DNA of 64,000 bases from an uncultured Monoglobus sp. (GCA_947628795.1 CANRBF010000002.1:102777-166776), one strand, 5' to 3'; positions 55,101 through 64,000 are shown, numbered from the stretch's first letter. Notes: a model not told the origin generated them from the letters alone. A program made the numbers and translations.

Positions 55101-58100
55101 CTGCCCATACCGCGTAAACAGTCTTGGTTCCGGGCGCCGAACCATCGGGTACCTGAGCGTCGACTTCTTCCTTTGTCATTGTGACTTTTGTCAGAAGCAC
55201 GCCGTCTGCGGGAGCCTCGGTAAGAACATCCTTCGCGTTGTCGAGATTATCGGTCCATCCGATCAGCGCCGCGCCTGCCTTAGCGAGTCCCTCATAAGGT
55301 ACAGCAGCGAGCTGCGCGTAATCCATGGTATAGTATATTTTTTCATCAGCGGGAACCGACGAACCTTCATCAGCTCCGTTTCCGTCGTAAACTACTCTAA
55401 ACTGCCGTTCCTCATAATCAGGAGTTCCGTTGTTGTTAACATCTTCGGCCCAGAGCGCGTATACCGTCTTATCGGCCGCGTCGTTTATTCCGATCGTTCC
55501 GCCGCTGATCATAAGCTCATCGCGTTCCTCGACAGACTTGACATTTTCAGAGTAAGGCGTCTCGCTCCAACCGATCAGAACCGCGCCATCCTTTGAAATT
55601 CTCTGTTTTCCTTCCTCGGCGGTAATAAGCTGAGCCGTGTCGCCTTTTAAGTATGTCTTTGAGTAGTCAACAAAGAAGATATGGTCATCGGGCTCCTCGA
55701 CCTCAGGATTCGGGTCGGGGTCGGGGAATCCGCCGTTTGAGTGATACTTCACAAAGTAGCGACCCTCATAAATATCCGGTACATCATCGCCATTGCTGTT
55801 ATCCGCCCATACCGCGTACACATACTTATTTTGATTCGGCATGGTTACGGCTGTCACGATCGTTCCGACCGGAGGTATCGACGTCAAATTCTCATCGATC
55901 TTTTCTTCGCTCCAGCCAATGAATATTGCGCCCTCCTTCTGAGGTCTCTCAATGCCGACAGGCATCCAGAGCGCCGCTGTATCACCGTATTCATATCTGC
56001 GGTTCGCAAAATCGGCGTTTGGTTCCTGCCCCTCGTTAGCGCCGTTTAAGTCATAAACCACTCTGTATGTATCCGCGCTCCAGATCGCGTATAATGTCAT
56101 ATCTCCCGTTATCTTTATCTTGGAGTTGACCTTATGGTCGCTGCCGACCGGATACTCGGGCTCGGGCACATATTTATTGGAGCTCCAGCCCAAGAAATAA
56201 CGCTTAACGCCGTTGTCATCGGTGTAATACAGCCCTTGCTCATCCTCGGAAAGCTGTGTTCCGTCAGGCCCCAGCGGACATTTAGCTATATCATACTCCA
56301 TATCGTAATAGAGCTTATCCTGCATATCGGGAGCGATTACCTTATCGCTGTCAGCGCCGTTTATGTCATAGGTTATAGCGTGGCCCTCGGTCACGGCGAC
56401 ATACAAGCCGCCGACAAATTCCTCTTTTGCTCTGTATCTGAACTTAACGCTTTGCGCTCCGGACTTATCGGCTTTAAGCTCAAGCTCATCGACACTCGGA
56501 CCCGCAACATGCGCGAAGTAAGTTCCGACGCCGTTTGTTCTGGTAACAAGCTTGCTGTTAGCTTCGGAATTGTCAAGAGTCAGCGTCATCTCATAAACGC
56601 TTTCTTCGAAGTTCGAAATTACAATATTACCCGTGTCATTATCCTTATTATCATGCGTCGGAACATTCGGATCGGTAAGCTCAGAGCCGTTGGGCTGTTT
56701 TATGACTTCCTTGACATCCGAAAGTGAGAATCCGCTGACAAGCGGCTCGTCAAGGTCATACACGCCGTTTCTGTTGGCATCGTTGTATACCCTGATATTC
56801 ACGACCGCGGGAACGATCTTTCTCCAAACCGCATACAGCACATCGGGTTTACCGGCGCTCTTTTCAAAACTGTACTCGCGGCCGAGTCCGTTTGTCGGGC
56901 CCGCGTAGCACATACCGTTTGAGGCCTTGCCTGTTGAGGCGGACGGATCGTTAAGGCTCCAACCGTCAAAGGCATATCCTTTAACCGCGAGAGAGCTCGA
57001 TCTGATATATGCCTTTGCATCGGGATCGGGCGATTCCGCCGGACTTTGCAGACCTTTGCTCGTGTAATCCCTCTCGACGATGGCGGCGGCGTCTGTATCG
57101 CTGAATGTTCCGAGAGCATCGCTGTCTAACGTATACTTGCCGTCCGTGCCGTATGTCGTCGGGTCTGCGTCAAGGCTTCCGCTGATCTCGGCGTCCTCGG
57201 GCGGGTTGAATTCATAGAATACCTGGAGGTAGTCCGCTATTCCGTCGCTCGCGTGTGTGCGCAGCTCGCCGTGCTTGGGATTGCCTTCAGCGTCAACGCA
57301 GCCGCTGTGGCCATCTCCGTAATATGCGTTCGGCGTATCGCAGCCTCTGCCCTCGCTGTCAACCAATCTGCCGCGCGTGTCCTCGGCCCAAACCGCGTAC
57401 ACGGTGTTGGCGGTCAGCATCTGAATGGAGCTGAGCAGACTGTCCTTAACCAGATTATAGTCGTTTACGGGAGCGCCGACGGGCGTCAATGACCAGCCGA
57501 TAAATACAGCGTTTTCGCGGCTGATGTTAGGCACATTATACTTGTTATCCTGATCTTGAACTCCGGGCCAGTTGGTGGTCTCGTCAAGAGGAACAAATGT
57601 GTCCTTATCGGCTACCAGAACATAATGGCTATCACCTATTAACGTTCCGACATTGTCTGTTCCCGACTTAAACGTACCGCCGTTTGAATCAAGTGTCAGC
57701 GGATACTGCGAGAATCCTCTGTTCCATACCGCATACAAGGTGAGGTCTCCGGCTGTCATGTTGTAGAATGACTCGCCTCTGTTTGGGCCTCCTTCCGCGA
57801 GGTCGTCAACCGTCATGCCATCATCGGGTTCGGATTTCGTCGGATCAACCGACCAGCCGAGGAACCTATGCGGAACTCCGGCCGAGTCTGTGAACACGTA
57901 TCCTCCGTTTCCGTCGGGTACTATTGTGGCGTTTAAGTCGTCGGGGCCGAGTATCTCGACCTTGCCGTCATATACTCGGTTCGGGTCTACGGTCGTATCG
58001 GTATAATACACGCCGTCGCCCTCATGGTAAGCGTAGTCCTTATCGCGAACCGCTTCGTCCTTTAATCTGACTTCAACGGGCGCGCCGTTCATGTTGTAGA

Positions 58101-61100
58101 TCACATCATAGGGCCGCGTCACGCCGTAGCGTATGGCTCCCGAGTAATCTTCATACGGTATCGTGATATCCTGATTTATCGTCAGTTTTGTTCCGTCAAG
58201 ATTTGTTGTTATCGTTCCCTGCTCGTCGCCCAGCACGTAGTTTACGCCCGTGTATCTGTCATACGCGTCAAACTGCGGCTCGTCGATCGTGACGGTGAGG
58301 GTGTACTCTCCCGGCTTCAAATTATCTTTTGTAAACTGGACGCCGCCGCCTTCAATGCGGATTTCGCTATTTACAGGCTCGCCGCCGTTTTTGGGCGTCA
58401 TAACAACTTTATCGGCGGCTATATTCAGCAGAGCGCCGTCGCCCTCGTACACGCCGTCATTATTCAAATCGTCAAACACCTGAACTATAAGCGACTGCTC
58501 ATTCTTCGCCCACTGCGCATAGAAAAGATCAAGCTTTGTTGTTTTGGGGCCCCAATGCATACCGGGCTGATAATAGATCGTGTCTTCGATCGGTGTTTCA
58601 ACATCGGTCCAGCCGAGGAAGCGATATCCGTCAAGGCTCGGAGCCGTCAAGAGGGACACATAAGACTCGCCGGGTATATATTCGTTTCCGTCAACAGGAA
58701 CGCCTACAACATCATGATCAGCATCCGCAGGTTTGTTGCCTCTGTACGCTACCTGCTTGTAGTCGGGTATTCCGTCTCCGACTTCCGGTCCGGGCGTTGG
58801 CGTGGGTTTGGGCGAAGCGCTCGGATCGGCTGACGCGTTCGGGTCACTCGACGCGTTCGGGTCATGCGAGGCGCTCGGATCGGCCGAACTCTCCGGCTCC
58901 GGCGTGGCGTGCGCGCCGTGGCTGTCGCCCGCCCATACCGCGTACACAGTGAGGACCTTTCTTCCGTCGTCTCTTGTCTTTATTAAGTTCGGATTTTTCA
59001 TCAATTCATCGGTAAGATTAATTGATGAAATAAGTCCGCTCAAGTTTTCTATCGAGAATACGCCGGGATACTCATCCACTACCGGATCATCTTTATAAGA
59101 GCTTGTGAGACCCCAGCCGATAAACGCGGGATTGCCGCTGTCGGGCAGGGTAAGTTTTACATCCGTTCCGTTCACAGTTACGATATTTCCATTGTGGCTC
59201 AGGAAGTCCGCCTCGGTGCCCGCGACATGGTGATGCGCGCATGTGTAGAGGATATTATGCTCTTTGTCGGCATACTCGTCGTCGGGATCAACAACCGCGT
59301 TTCCTATATAATACTCAACGCTGTAACCGTCCTCGGCGTAGTCGGGAATATTGTTAGTATTTGCGTCGATCGCCCATACCGCGTAGAGGATCGCGTCGGC
59401 ATCGGGCATTGTGAATATGTTATTGTCAGTATTGCCGGGGTCTTCATCGGTTCCGTCATCATCGGTCGACAGAATATTCAGGTCTTTCGCTTTCGCGGCA
59501 TCCTCCGCCGTTAGCGCGGCGGTTCTTTCCTCGTCGGTATATGGATCGCCATCTTTCTTATACGTACTCCAGCCGACAAACATCTCGCCCGGATTACGGG
59601 TAAGGGCTCCCTCGGTTTTATAAACCTCTATTGGGGTGTCCTTTTCGTACTCGGCCTGAGGCGGAAGATTTTCACTGCCCGAAAGAGCGGCGTTGGAATT
59701 ATAATTCAGTGTATGCTGCTGCGTGTAGCTGTTCACAAACACAATATCCGTCGCACTGATATTTTTATCTTCACGCCCTTTATAGTCTTCCGGCATATGG
59801 GGATCGCTTTCGTCGGAATCGGTATTAAATTCGCTGCTCCACGAAGCGCCGAGAGAGCTTCTCCACTGAACCGACGGAGTAATTTCCATTTTGCCTTTTA
59901 AATCATCCTTGACGTCAAGGGTCAGCTTGTACTGATAGGTATCGTATGTATAGCCGTCCTCTCCGTCGATACCGTCCTCAGCGGGCGTTACCTCGCGGAT
60001 AAGATACTCGTATGTTCCCTCGGTGTCAAACTTCAATTTTGTGCCGTTAAGCTTTTCGGTGTCAACATATTCACTCGAAAGTCCGGAGTTGTCAAACACA
60101 AAATTGCCGCTTGTGTCAATATTGAATGTGACATATCCGTCCTCGTTGGTAAATCCGGGAGGCAGCTGGCTGTTGCTGCTGTTGAAGGGCTCAAGCTTTA
60201 CTTTGAACAGACCTTCGGTAAAGTCGGGAGCGTCAACATTCTGCGTTGTCACCTTTTTGATGATCTTTAAGCTGTTCGAATCGTTTAAATCAAATTCGCT
60301 GCCTGCCGCATTGTATGTGTTCGCAAATGTATAGTCAATGTTGGCTTCGTTATACTCGTTGTGTATTTCGGCTATTTTAGCAATATCATCTGCATCGTTC
60401 AGCGCCACGGTCACATACTGAGTGTCACCAACGTCATCCGAAAGCATATAAACGCTCAGGAAGATGTAACGATCGTCCGAATCATATGTAACGCCGCCGC
60501 GGCCCTCATTTTTTTCGGTAAGCTTATAGATATAAACCTTGGCACTTGTTTTAGCGCTGCCGGCGTCCTTGGACTCGAATGTCATTTTTTTAAGGTCGAT
60601 CAAACCGGTGCTGTCAATATAGAAATCTTTGCTACTCTCTGTGTACTGCTTACCAACCTCTGGCATTGGCATATTCGCCTCGGACTCGTATTCACCGTCG
60701 CCGTCCGTCTTTAGAACACCCGCATTAAACGGTGTTAATTCACCAACGCTTGATATATCATCAACGAATCCTATCGGCGTCAATGTGAAGCCGAAACCTT
60801 GGTTCATAGTCTCGGTGCCATCAACTTTTCCGAAGAATGTCGTGAAGTCACGGTTAAAGGTCTTGTTCGCCGAAAGAGGCACATCTATCCTGTTGGGGTC
60901 ATAATGATTAGTGAATTCAAGGTCAGGCATTTCAGCCGGACTTCCGTTTTGCAGCTCACCTTCCGGGTGTTCATCCGTGATCTTATAAAGATCAATTCCT
61001 GTTTTGCTACTGCTGCTGTCCTTGTCAAGCACTAACTTGCCTTGCGCCGTGTCATCCTTGACATACACGCGAAGTCTGTATCTTGTGCTGTCGTAGCTGA

Positions 61101-64000
61101 TTCCGGGCAGCGCCGTAACCGAGGCGTCGCCGTAAGGATTCAGCTCTCTGATCGTGTATTCATAATAAGGCTTATCTTCGGTGTTCGCCTCGGTGAATTC
61201 GATCTTATCCTCGCTTACAAACTGAATATCGGTCTTTTCGGTTTTACCGATATCCTCACCCTCGGGATTGAATATAAGCACACCGGGCGTTCTGCCGTCT
61301 GCGCTTCCGGAAATGGCGGGCGCGCCGTTCTCGGGCTCAATGGCAAATCTGAACTCGTCGCCTTCCTTGAACGCGCGGCTTGAGCCCGCCTCTGAGGTAA
61401 GCGTCTTTTTGAGCTTGAGGCCGAGTGAGTTCTCGGTGTCACCCGACAGCGAAAGCTCAAGATGCTCGGCGGTATACGAGTTAGTGAACGCGAATCCGCT
61501 TGTGGAATTACCCTCCGAATCGCATTGAAGCGCGTGAACGATCTGATAGAACTGACCCTCATTGTCCGGATCGGCCACAACCTCTTTATATACGCGCACA
61601 TATACGTCCTGGTTTTTCGTATCATACTCAACGCTCGGTTTCGCCGAGCCGTCCTCGGGCTTGATCTCGCTGATCCGATAATGATAAATCATCGCGCTTG
61701 CCTCGTCCTCACCGGCATTGTCCTCGGTGAAGGTAATGGGAGCAAACTTAATATTATTGGTCTCGGTCGCGCCGGTATTCAATGTTGTGTCCGATGCGGG
61801 TTTAGGCATTTTATTCTTGACTTCATCGGTTGTGGTTTCGTTTCTGTCATTGTTTTTGCGCATTCCCACGGGTTCGATCTTAAACTCAAACTCGCCTTCG
61901 TCCAGCGCTCTGCCGTTTAAGATCTTGGTGCCCTCAAACGCAACCTCGGGCGGCGTCAGATCGTATGTGTTATTAAATTCCAACATCGACTTGCCTATTT
62001 TGTCGCCGGCGCTGTCGCCATACACGGGTGGTTTATTAAAATTATCGTCAGGGCGTGCAGGATTTGCTCCCATAGGCACAGTTGCCCATTCCATATCCCA
62101 GTCATCGACACCCGCTGCATCTGGGCCTGGATAGTCAGCTGTTTTCTTTGCGCGCCAAAAATAATTCGAGACAATAAGGTGACCTGTTGATGCGTCATCA
62201 GTTACATCAATATATAGTTTATATGTCATGTCCGAATATTTTACACCGGGAATCGGCTGAATATTATCGGAGGTGAAAGGTCTTCTCTCTCGCAGCACGT
62301 ATGAATAAACACCGGGTTGTGTGAAAGTCATTGTGTAACTTTTATCAAAATCGGCTGTCAACTCATCGACATCATTTGCTCCGGGCAGATCAATTGTATT
62401 TTTTATGTTTTTTGTGTTCGGGCTTTCAAGCACATCGGGCGAAAGCCCCTCCATAGGCGTATGAATTTCCGGATGTTCCTCATCTCTAAGGAACCATGTG
62501 GATGGTTCAAGAGCCAAACTGAAGTTATCGCTTTCCTTAAATTTACGTCCATCCAAGAGTACGCGCGCACTAATTTTAATGGAATTATGATTGCTTCCGT
62601 CTTTTATTTCACCGTCTTTTTTATCAACAGGTTCGGTTCCGCCATACGCAGTAACCTGAATCGGCTGATACTTATTTGTATAATTAACAAACGATGTGCG
62701 CGCAGTCTCGGAAATACTTCCCCTACGAATCGGCTCATTATACAAAGCGTTCGAAAGTTCAAAACCGGTAGGCATATTTTTATTTCGATTAAACACGCGC
62801 AAAAACTCGTTCCTTTCCACACCAGAGTCAGTTTCCTTGAACTCATCGAGCGGAATTTCATCGATCTCACCTTTAGTCATGCCCAAGAGAAGTTCATTAT
62901 TGTTGTCAAGCTCTTTTATTGTATATTTTGTTCCGTTTGGCAGATTATTAATAGTTATACGCTCACCGGCTTTCAGCGTAAATATCGCCGATGGATCTGT
63001 TTCACCGTCACGCTTTTTAAAGTGCAGCTTTTTATTGTTGTTGCCGGCATTTTCAACACCGTTCAAACCTGTTTCAGCGTCCTCAACGGGTATAACCGTT
63101 TCTTCCGTGCCTTCTGCAATTGATATGTTGCTGAGCGAAAGCTTATATGCGAACAACATTGGCGACACATAATTTGTAATCGCCTGCTTTGTGGTGTTAT
63201 ACGGCTCAACGTTTTTAAATATAGAGAGTCCTGCCATGTACGCATAAGCAGCTCGTGAATCAACATTGCCATTTGCGGGAACATCAATGTATTGCGTTAT
63301 TTGATAATGCTCAGGATCAAACGAGGCTGTTATCGTATCATTTGTTCCCGCAACGCCGTCAGGCAAACCGGCGCCGGTAAAGGCTGCTGTATTATATGTA
63401 CTTCCGGGAGGTAAAATTATTGTAACTTTGTAACGTCCGGCAATAAGACCTTGTATTCCAGTTTCATCGGTTGTATCACTCTTGTTTGTCTCGGAATAAC
63501 TATTATTTTCCTCATCATAATCTCCATAAGCAACATTATGTGCAACTCCGTCTTTATCTGTTATAAAGACAGTCTTATCAGTTATTGCAAAAATATCTTG
63601 CAACCAAGCGTCATCTTCCTTTTCATCAGGTTGATCGTTATTTCTTTTAATTCGCTCAAACGAATCCATATAATATTCTTCGTTGTTAAGATCGCCGGAT
63701 ATCTCGGCTTTTCGTTTAGCAAGTTTTATGCGCGCTCCCTCTATACCTTGTTCTCCCTCATCTTTAATTTCATTGTGGTTCGCGTCATACCATACAGTTA
63801 AATTAATTGACGAAGGCTGTGTATTGATTTTAAAAAACCAGTCGTCATAGTTTTTGGCGCCTGTACCGGTTGATTTATATGGAGAACGTTCCAACGATAC
63901 GCTATCAAGAGGTGCGTCGCCGTTATAAAACGCCCTATATACAATGTCCTTATCCTTCACAACGCTTGTATTGGTGTTTTGCGTTTCGGTTTTGAGAGTA
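52165..64000 (-). CDS. Giant SLH-anchored repeat surface protein, 5' end outside the window
   Basis: At least 3,944 codons, read from the right edge without a stop. The GTG at 63960 is not a start: upstream codons (TLKTETQNTNTSV) stay open to base 64000 and there is no ribosome site. Order seen: an SdrD-like domain with a DANHNEIKDEGEQG loop (about 63850-63700); roughly five pilin-type FctA/Spy0128-like domains, each closing in a motif such as FTNSYT or FANTYN (62680-59720); about fifteen InlB/Flg_new-like repeats ending in AVW (59720-53670), with two more SdrD-like inserts (58490, 56810) and Asp-rich calcium-type loops; a Pro/Thr/Gly linker (53660-53190); a CnaB domain with QKEW and TVEEV (53185-52925); and three SLH domains, each with TRAE (52830-52330), then a short tail. 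Likely an adhesin or S-layer-associated fibre held by wall polymer; no LPXTG motif. Its signal peptide must lie outside. Confidence 0.9.
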   Translation of the reverse strand, partial: TLKTETQNTNTSVVKDKDIVYRAFYNGDAPLDSVSLERSPYKSTGTGAKNYDDWFFKINTQPSSINLTVWYDANHNEIKDEGEQGIEGARIKLAKRKAEISGDLNNEEYYMDSFERIKRNNDQPDEKEDDAWLQDIFAITDKTVFITDKDGVAHNVAYGDYDEENNSYSETNKSDTTDETGIQGLIAGRYKVTIILPPGSTYNTAAFTGAGLPDGVAGTNDTITASFDPEHYQITQYIDVPANGNVDSRAAYAYMAGLSIFKNVEPYNTTKQAITNYVSPMLFAYKLSLSNISIAEGTEETVIPVEDAETGLNGVENAGNNNKKLHFKKRDGETDPSAIFTLKAGERITINNLPNGTKYTIKELDNNNELLLGMTKGEIDEIPLDEFKETDSGVERNEFLRVFNRNKNMPTGFELSNALYNEPIRRGSISETARTSFVNYTNKYQPIQVTAYGGTEPVDKKDGEIKDGSNHNSIKISARVLLDGRKFKESDNFSLALEPSTWFLRDEEHPEIHTPMEGLSPDVLESPNTKNIKNTIDLPGANDVDELTADFDKSYTMTFTQPGVYSYVLRERRPFTSDNIQPIPGVKYSDMTYKLYIDVTDDASTGHLIVSNYFWRAKKTADYPGPDAAGVDDWDMEWATVPMGANPARPDDNFNKPPVYGDSAGDKIGKSMLEFNNTYDLTPPEVAFEGTKILNGRALDEGEFEFKIEPVGMRKNNDRNETTTDEVKNKMPKPASDTTLNTGATETNNIKFAPITFTEDNAGEDEASAMIYHYRISEIKPEDGSAKPSVEYDTKNQDVYVRVYKEVVADPDNEGQFYQIVHALQCDSEGNSTSGFAFTNSYTAEHLELSLSGDTENSLGLKLKKTLTSEAGSSRAFKEGDEFRFAIEPENGAPAISGSADGRTPGVLIFNPEGEDIGKTEKTDIQFVSEDKIEFTEANTEDKPYYEYTIRELNPYGDASVTALPGISYDSTRYRLRVYVKDDTAQGKLVLDKDSSSSKTGIDLYKITDEHPEGELQNGSPAEMPDLEFTNHYDPNRIDVPLSANKTFNRDFTTFFGKVDGTETMNQGFGFTLTPIGFVDDISSVGELTPFNAGVLKTDGDGEYESEANMPMPEVGKQYTESSKDFYIDSTGLIDLKKMTFESKDAGSAKTSAKVYIYKLTEKNEGRGGVTYDSDDRYIFLSVYMLSDDVGDTQYVTVALNDADDIAKIAEIHNEYNEANIDYTFANTYNAAGSEFDLNDSNSLKIIKKVTTQNVDAPDFTEGLFKVKLEPFNSSNSQLPPGFTNEDGYVTFNIDTSGNFVFDNSGLSSEYVDTEKLNGTKLKFDTEGTYEYLIREVTPAEDGIDGEDGYTYDTYQYKLTLDVKDDLKGKMEITPSVQWRSSLGASWSSEFNTDSDESDPHMPEDYKGREDKNISATDIVFVNSYTQQHTLNYNSNAALSGSENLPPQAEYEKDTPIEVYKTEGALTRNPGEMFVGWSTYKKDGDPYTDEERTAALTAEDAAKAKDLNILSTDDDGTDEDPGNTDNNIFTMPDADAILYAVWAIDANTNNIPDYAEDGYSVEYYIGNAVVDPDDEYADKEHNILYTCAHHHVAGTEADFLSHNGNIVTVNGTDVKLTLPDSGNPAFIGWGLTSSYKDDPVVDEYPGVFSIENLSGLISSINLTDELMKNPNLIKTRDDGRKVLTVYAVWAGDSHGAHATPEPESSADPSASHDPNASSDPNASADPSASPKPTPTPGPEVGDGIPDYKQVAYRGNKPADADHDVVGVPVDGNEYIPGESYVSLLTAPSLDGYRFLGWTDVETPIEDTIYYQPGMHWGPKTTKLDLFYAQWAKNEQSLIVQVFDDLNNDGVYEGDGALLNIAADKVVMTPKNGGEPVNSEIRIEGGGVQFTKDNLKPGEYTLTVTIDEPQFDAYDRYTGVNYVLGDEQGTITTNLDGTKLTINQDITIPYEDYSGAIRYGVTRPYDVIYNMNGAPVEVRLKDEAVRDKDYAYHEGDGVYYTDTTVDPNRVYDGKVEILGPDDLNATIVPDGNGGYVFTDSAGVPHRFLGWSVDPTKSEPDDGMTVDDLAEGGPNRGESFYNMTAGDLTLYAVWNRGFSQYPLTLDSNGGTFKSGTDNVGTLIGDSHYVLVADKDTFVPLDETTNWPGVQDQDNKYNVPNISRENAVFIGWSLTPVGAPVNDYNLVKDSLLSSIQMLTANTVYAVWAEDTRGRLVDSEGRGCDTPNAYYGDGHSGCVDAEGNPKHGELRTHASDGIADYLQVFYEFNPPEDAEISGSLDADPTTYGTDGKYTLDSDALGTFSDTDAAAIVERDYTSKGLQSPAESPDPDAKAYIRSSSLAVKGYAFDGWSLNDPSASTGKASNGMCYAGPTNGLGREYSFEKSAGKPDVLYAVWRKIVPAVVNIRVYNDANRNGVYDLDEPLVSGFSLSDVKEVIKQPNGSELTDPNVPTHDNKDNDTGNIVISNFEESVYEMTLTLDNSEANSKLVTRTNGVGTYFAHVAGPSVDELELKADKSGAQSVKFRYRAKEEFVGGLYVAVTEGHAITYDINGADSDKVIAPDMQDKLYYDMEYDIAKCPLGPDGTQLSEDEQGLYYTDDNGVKRYFLGWSSNKYVPEPEYPVGSDHKVNSKIKITGDMTLYAIWSADTYRVVYDLNGANEGQEPNADFANRRYEYGDTAALWMPVGIERPQKEGAIFIGWSEEKIDENLTSIPPVGTIVTAVTMPNQNKYVYAVWADNSNGDDVPDIYEGRYFVKYHSNGGFPDPDPNPEVEEPDDHIFFVDYSKTYLKGDTAQLITAEEGKQRISKDGAVLIGWSETPYSENVKSVEERDELMISGGTIGINDAADKTVYALWAEDVNNNGTPDYEERQFRVVYDGNGADEGSSVPADEKIYYTMDYAQLAAVPYEGLAKAGAALIGWTDNLDNAKDVLTEAPADGVLLTKVTMTKEEVDAQVPDGSAPGTKTVYAVWAVDTNGGTEPGKGDGVADVYQIRYEPGTEEEVKDLPVDNNKYEPGTEITLEPSKFGSASPSWEGHTFEGWRINGGETVYRPGETFVKSGKLDTITAVWSVTPPDRFGVVYMSNGGNDSVPIDDNTYPIGSDVTVADKGELARDGAVFVGWTKNNYQQIIISQDEIPEKILNGGDITQLDLGDNSSVMTLYAVWGVDITDGTNTVIEDGIADYYQVFYNANAGRETVLGMPEPDIGLYFAGTDVDVNTSSTPQREGYSFLGWSLNDPDGDPMTDSSFRKSPTVDVLYAVWEPLVEPSEYGVIYHENHATYGVVPVDDNMYVIDGTDNIPVLGNDGSPKLVKEGAAFIGWSKTRNDVIATRYDAANAGILGEFTRIEQPPGSGYMNLYAVWAKDENGDDIADYTQAIFDDGVDDGAADTVRNMPAAIEGMSGETYDIPEQEPERDGYKFKGWVERGTEGPVYKRGTAESSFIMPEDGIVFVAVWEKSDTPEIQPSEVPGEVPTETPGSFVPPTGEPSQPTDEPPGAETPTPIPTKAPTPAPPTVTPTNVPTTAPTTAAPTNAPTTAPPAITPTPIPTATNTPQSTVTPTPTPTATNTPQSTVTPTPTPTATNTPQSTVTPTPTKKPSGGGGGGGGGGTFGTGENTSLRVQKEWEDDNNSHGERPSSVTVRLKQGVTLIDECTLSASNNWQYTFTSLRTGTTYTVEEVGVNHYVPRYVQSFNGYKIINQYDATYDPNADTSNTPSPTSVPTPTRDPNSIPSLNYDDHYAYIVGYEDGTVQPDNTITRAEVATIFFRMLSDESRDNFRTTENPFSDMTADDWFNTAVSTMTNADVIHGYEDGTFRGDNAITRAEFATIAAYFDPITFSGEDKFSDTSGHWASGFINRAAERGWINGYEDGSFRPDRNITRAEAMTLVNRVLGRKPDSAHLLADMITWPDNSDTTVWYYADVQEATNSHYSEDAGTYEIWTSLREVRDWTALEN
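53243..53386 (-). repeat. Three exact tandem copies of a 48-bp unit in the giant gene
   Basis: Copies at 53243-53290, 53291-53338 and 53339-53386 are identical, and a decayed fourth begins at 53387. Each encodes 16 residues of Thr/Pro-rich linker (TPTPTATNTPQSTV plus TP). The identity suggests recent expansion by slippage or recombination and possible length variation. Confidence 0.9.
58814..58885 (-). repeat. Four tandem 18-bp units encoding DPSAS/DPNAS
   Basis: Units at 58814, 58832, 58850 and 58868 are near-identical and encode the linker ADPSAS, SDPNAS, HDPNAS and ADPSAS, next to a Pro-rich spacer (PKPTPTPGPEVG). They lie between InlB-like repeats as a flexible hinge. Confidence 0.85.

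Noticed and set aside
63961..64000. GTG at 63960 as start of the giant surface protein
   Set aside because: The frame continues without a stop to base 64000 and there is no ribosome site or signal peptide after the GTG, so the gene is cut by the window edge.

Overview
The window looks like chromosome of an anaerobic, Gram-positive Clostridia-type bacterium (Firmicutes), probably an uncultured gut or sediment lineage. The reasons are the six-subunit Rnf complex in the order C-D-G-E-A-B, a pathway to isoleucine through citramalate, a LarC protein, SLH-domain cell-wall anchoring, strong AGGAGG-type ribosome binding sites with many TTG and GTG starts, and housekeeping promoters that nearly all read TTGxxx, 17 bp, TATAAT. 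No rRNA, tRNA, CRISPR array, phage module or insertion sequence was seen. No stretch longer than about 250 bases is without a gene.

Layout. 1-5123 (minus): the 5' part of smc, cut by the window edge, behind a ClpE-type AAA+ unfoldase. 5306-10310 (plus): a MocR/GntR regulator whose PLP site is degraded, a stand-alone HPt protein, a receiver/HD-GYP protein, a DUF4867 protein, a zinc-ribbon membrane protein and uppP. 10392-13056 (minus): an AgrC/AgrA-like sensor and LytTR regulator pair behind a hicAB toxin-antitoxin pair. 13305-16583 (plus): argG, argH and a small transaldolase. 16623-17734 (minus): two translationally coupled halves of a ChrA-type transporter. 17930-25823 (plus): ilvB, ilvN, ilvC, cimA, leuC, leuD and leuB, which is branched-chain amino acid synthesis with citramalate synthase as the isoleucine entry point. 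25898-28286 (minus): a polar amino acid ABC importer.

28474-28875 is a small anchored protein and 29030-31093 a class A penicillin-binding protein. 31155-31991 (minus) is an Mrp-type Fe-S carrier ATPase. 32151-36929 (plus) is a methionine/folate operon: metF, a free-standing MetH reactivation protein, a MetH lacking that domain, and an amidohydrolase. 37033-39444 encodes a membrane-anchored SGNH esterase of sialate O-acetylesterase type. 39616-45041 is the rnfCDGEAB operon, followed by a HIT protein and a von Willebrand A protein. 46372-49705 (minus) is recD2, recR and a GNAT acetyltransferase. 49902-52119 (plus) is a Xer-type recombinase and larC.

52165 to the right edge (minus) is one enormous open reading frame, over 3,940 codons and open at its 5' end. 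It encodes a surface protein made of SdrD-like and pilin-type (FctA/Spy0128-like) domains, about fifteen InlB/Flg_new-type repeats, a Pro/Thr/Gly linker with an exact triple 48-bp repeat, a CnaB domain and three SLH domains. It is the most striking object in the window.

The genes mostly divide into self-contained operons whose boundaries are marked by strong hairpin terminators, several of them shared by convergent genes. The least ordinary regions are the giant SLH protein, the MocR/HPt/HD-GYP signalling cluster, the hicAB control region and the unusual C-terminal tails of RnfG, RnfB and the ABC binding protein.
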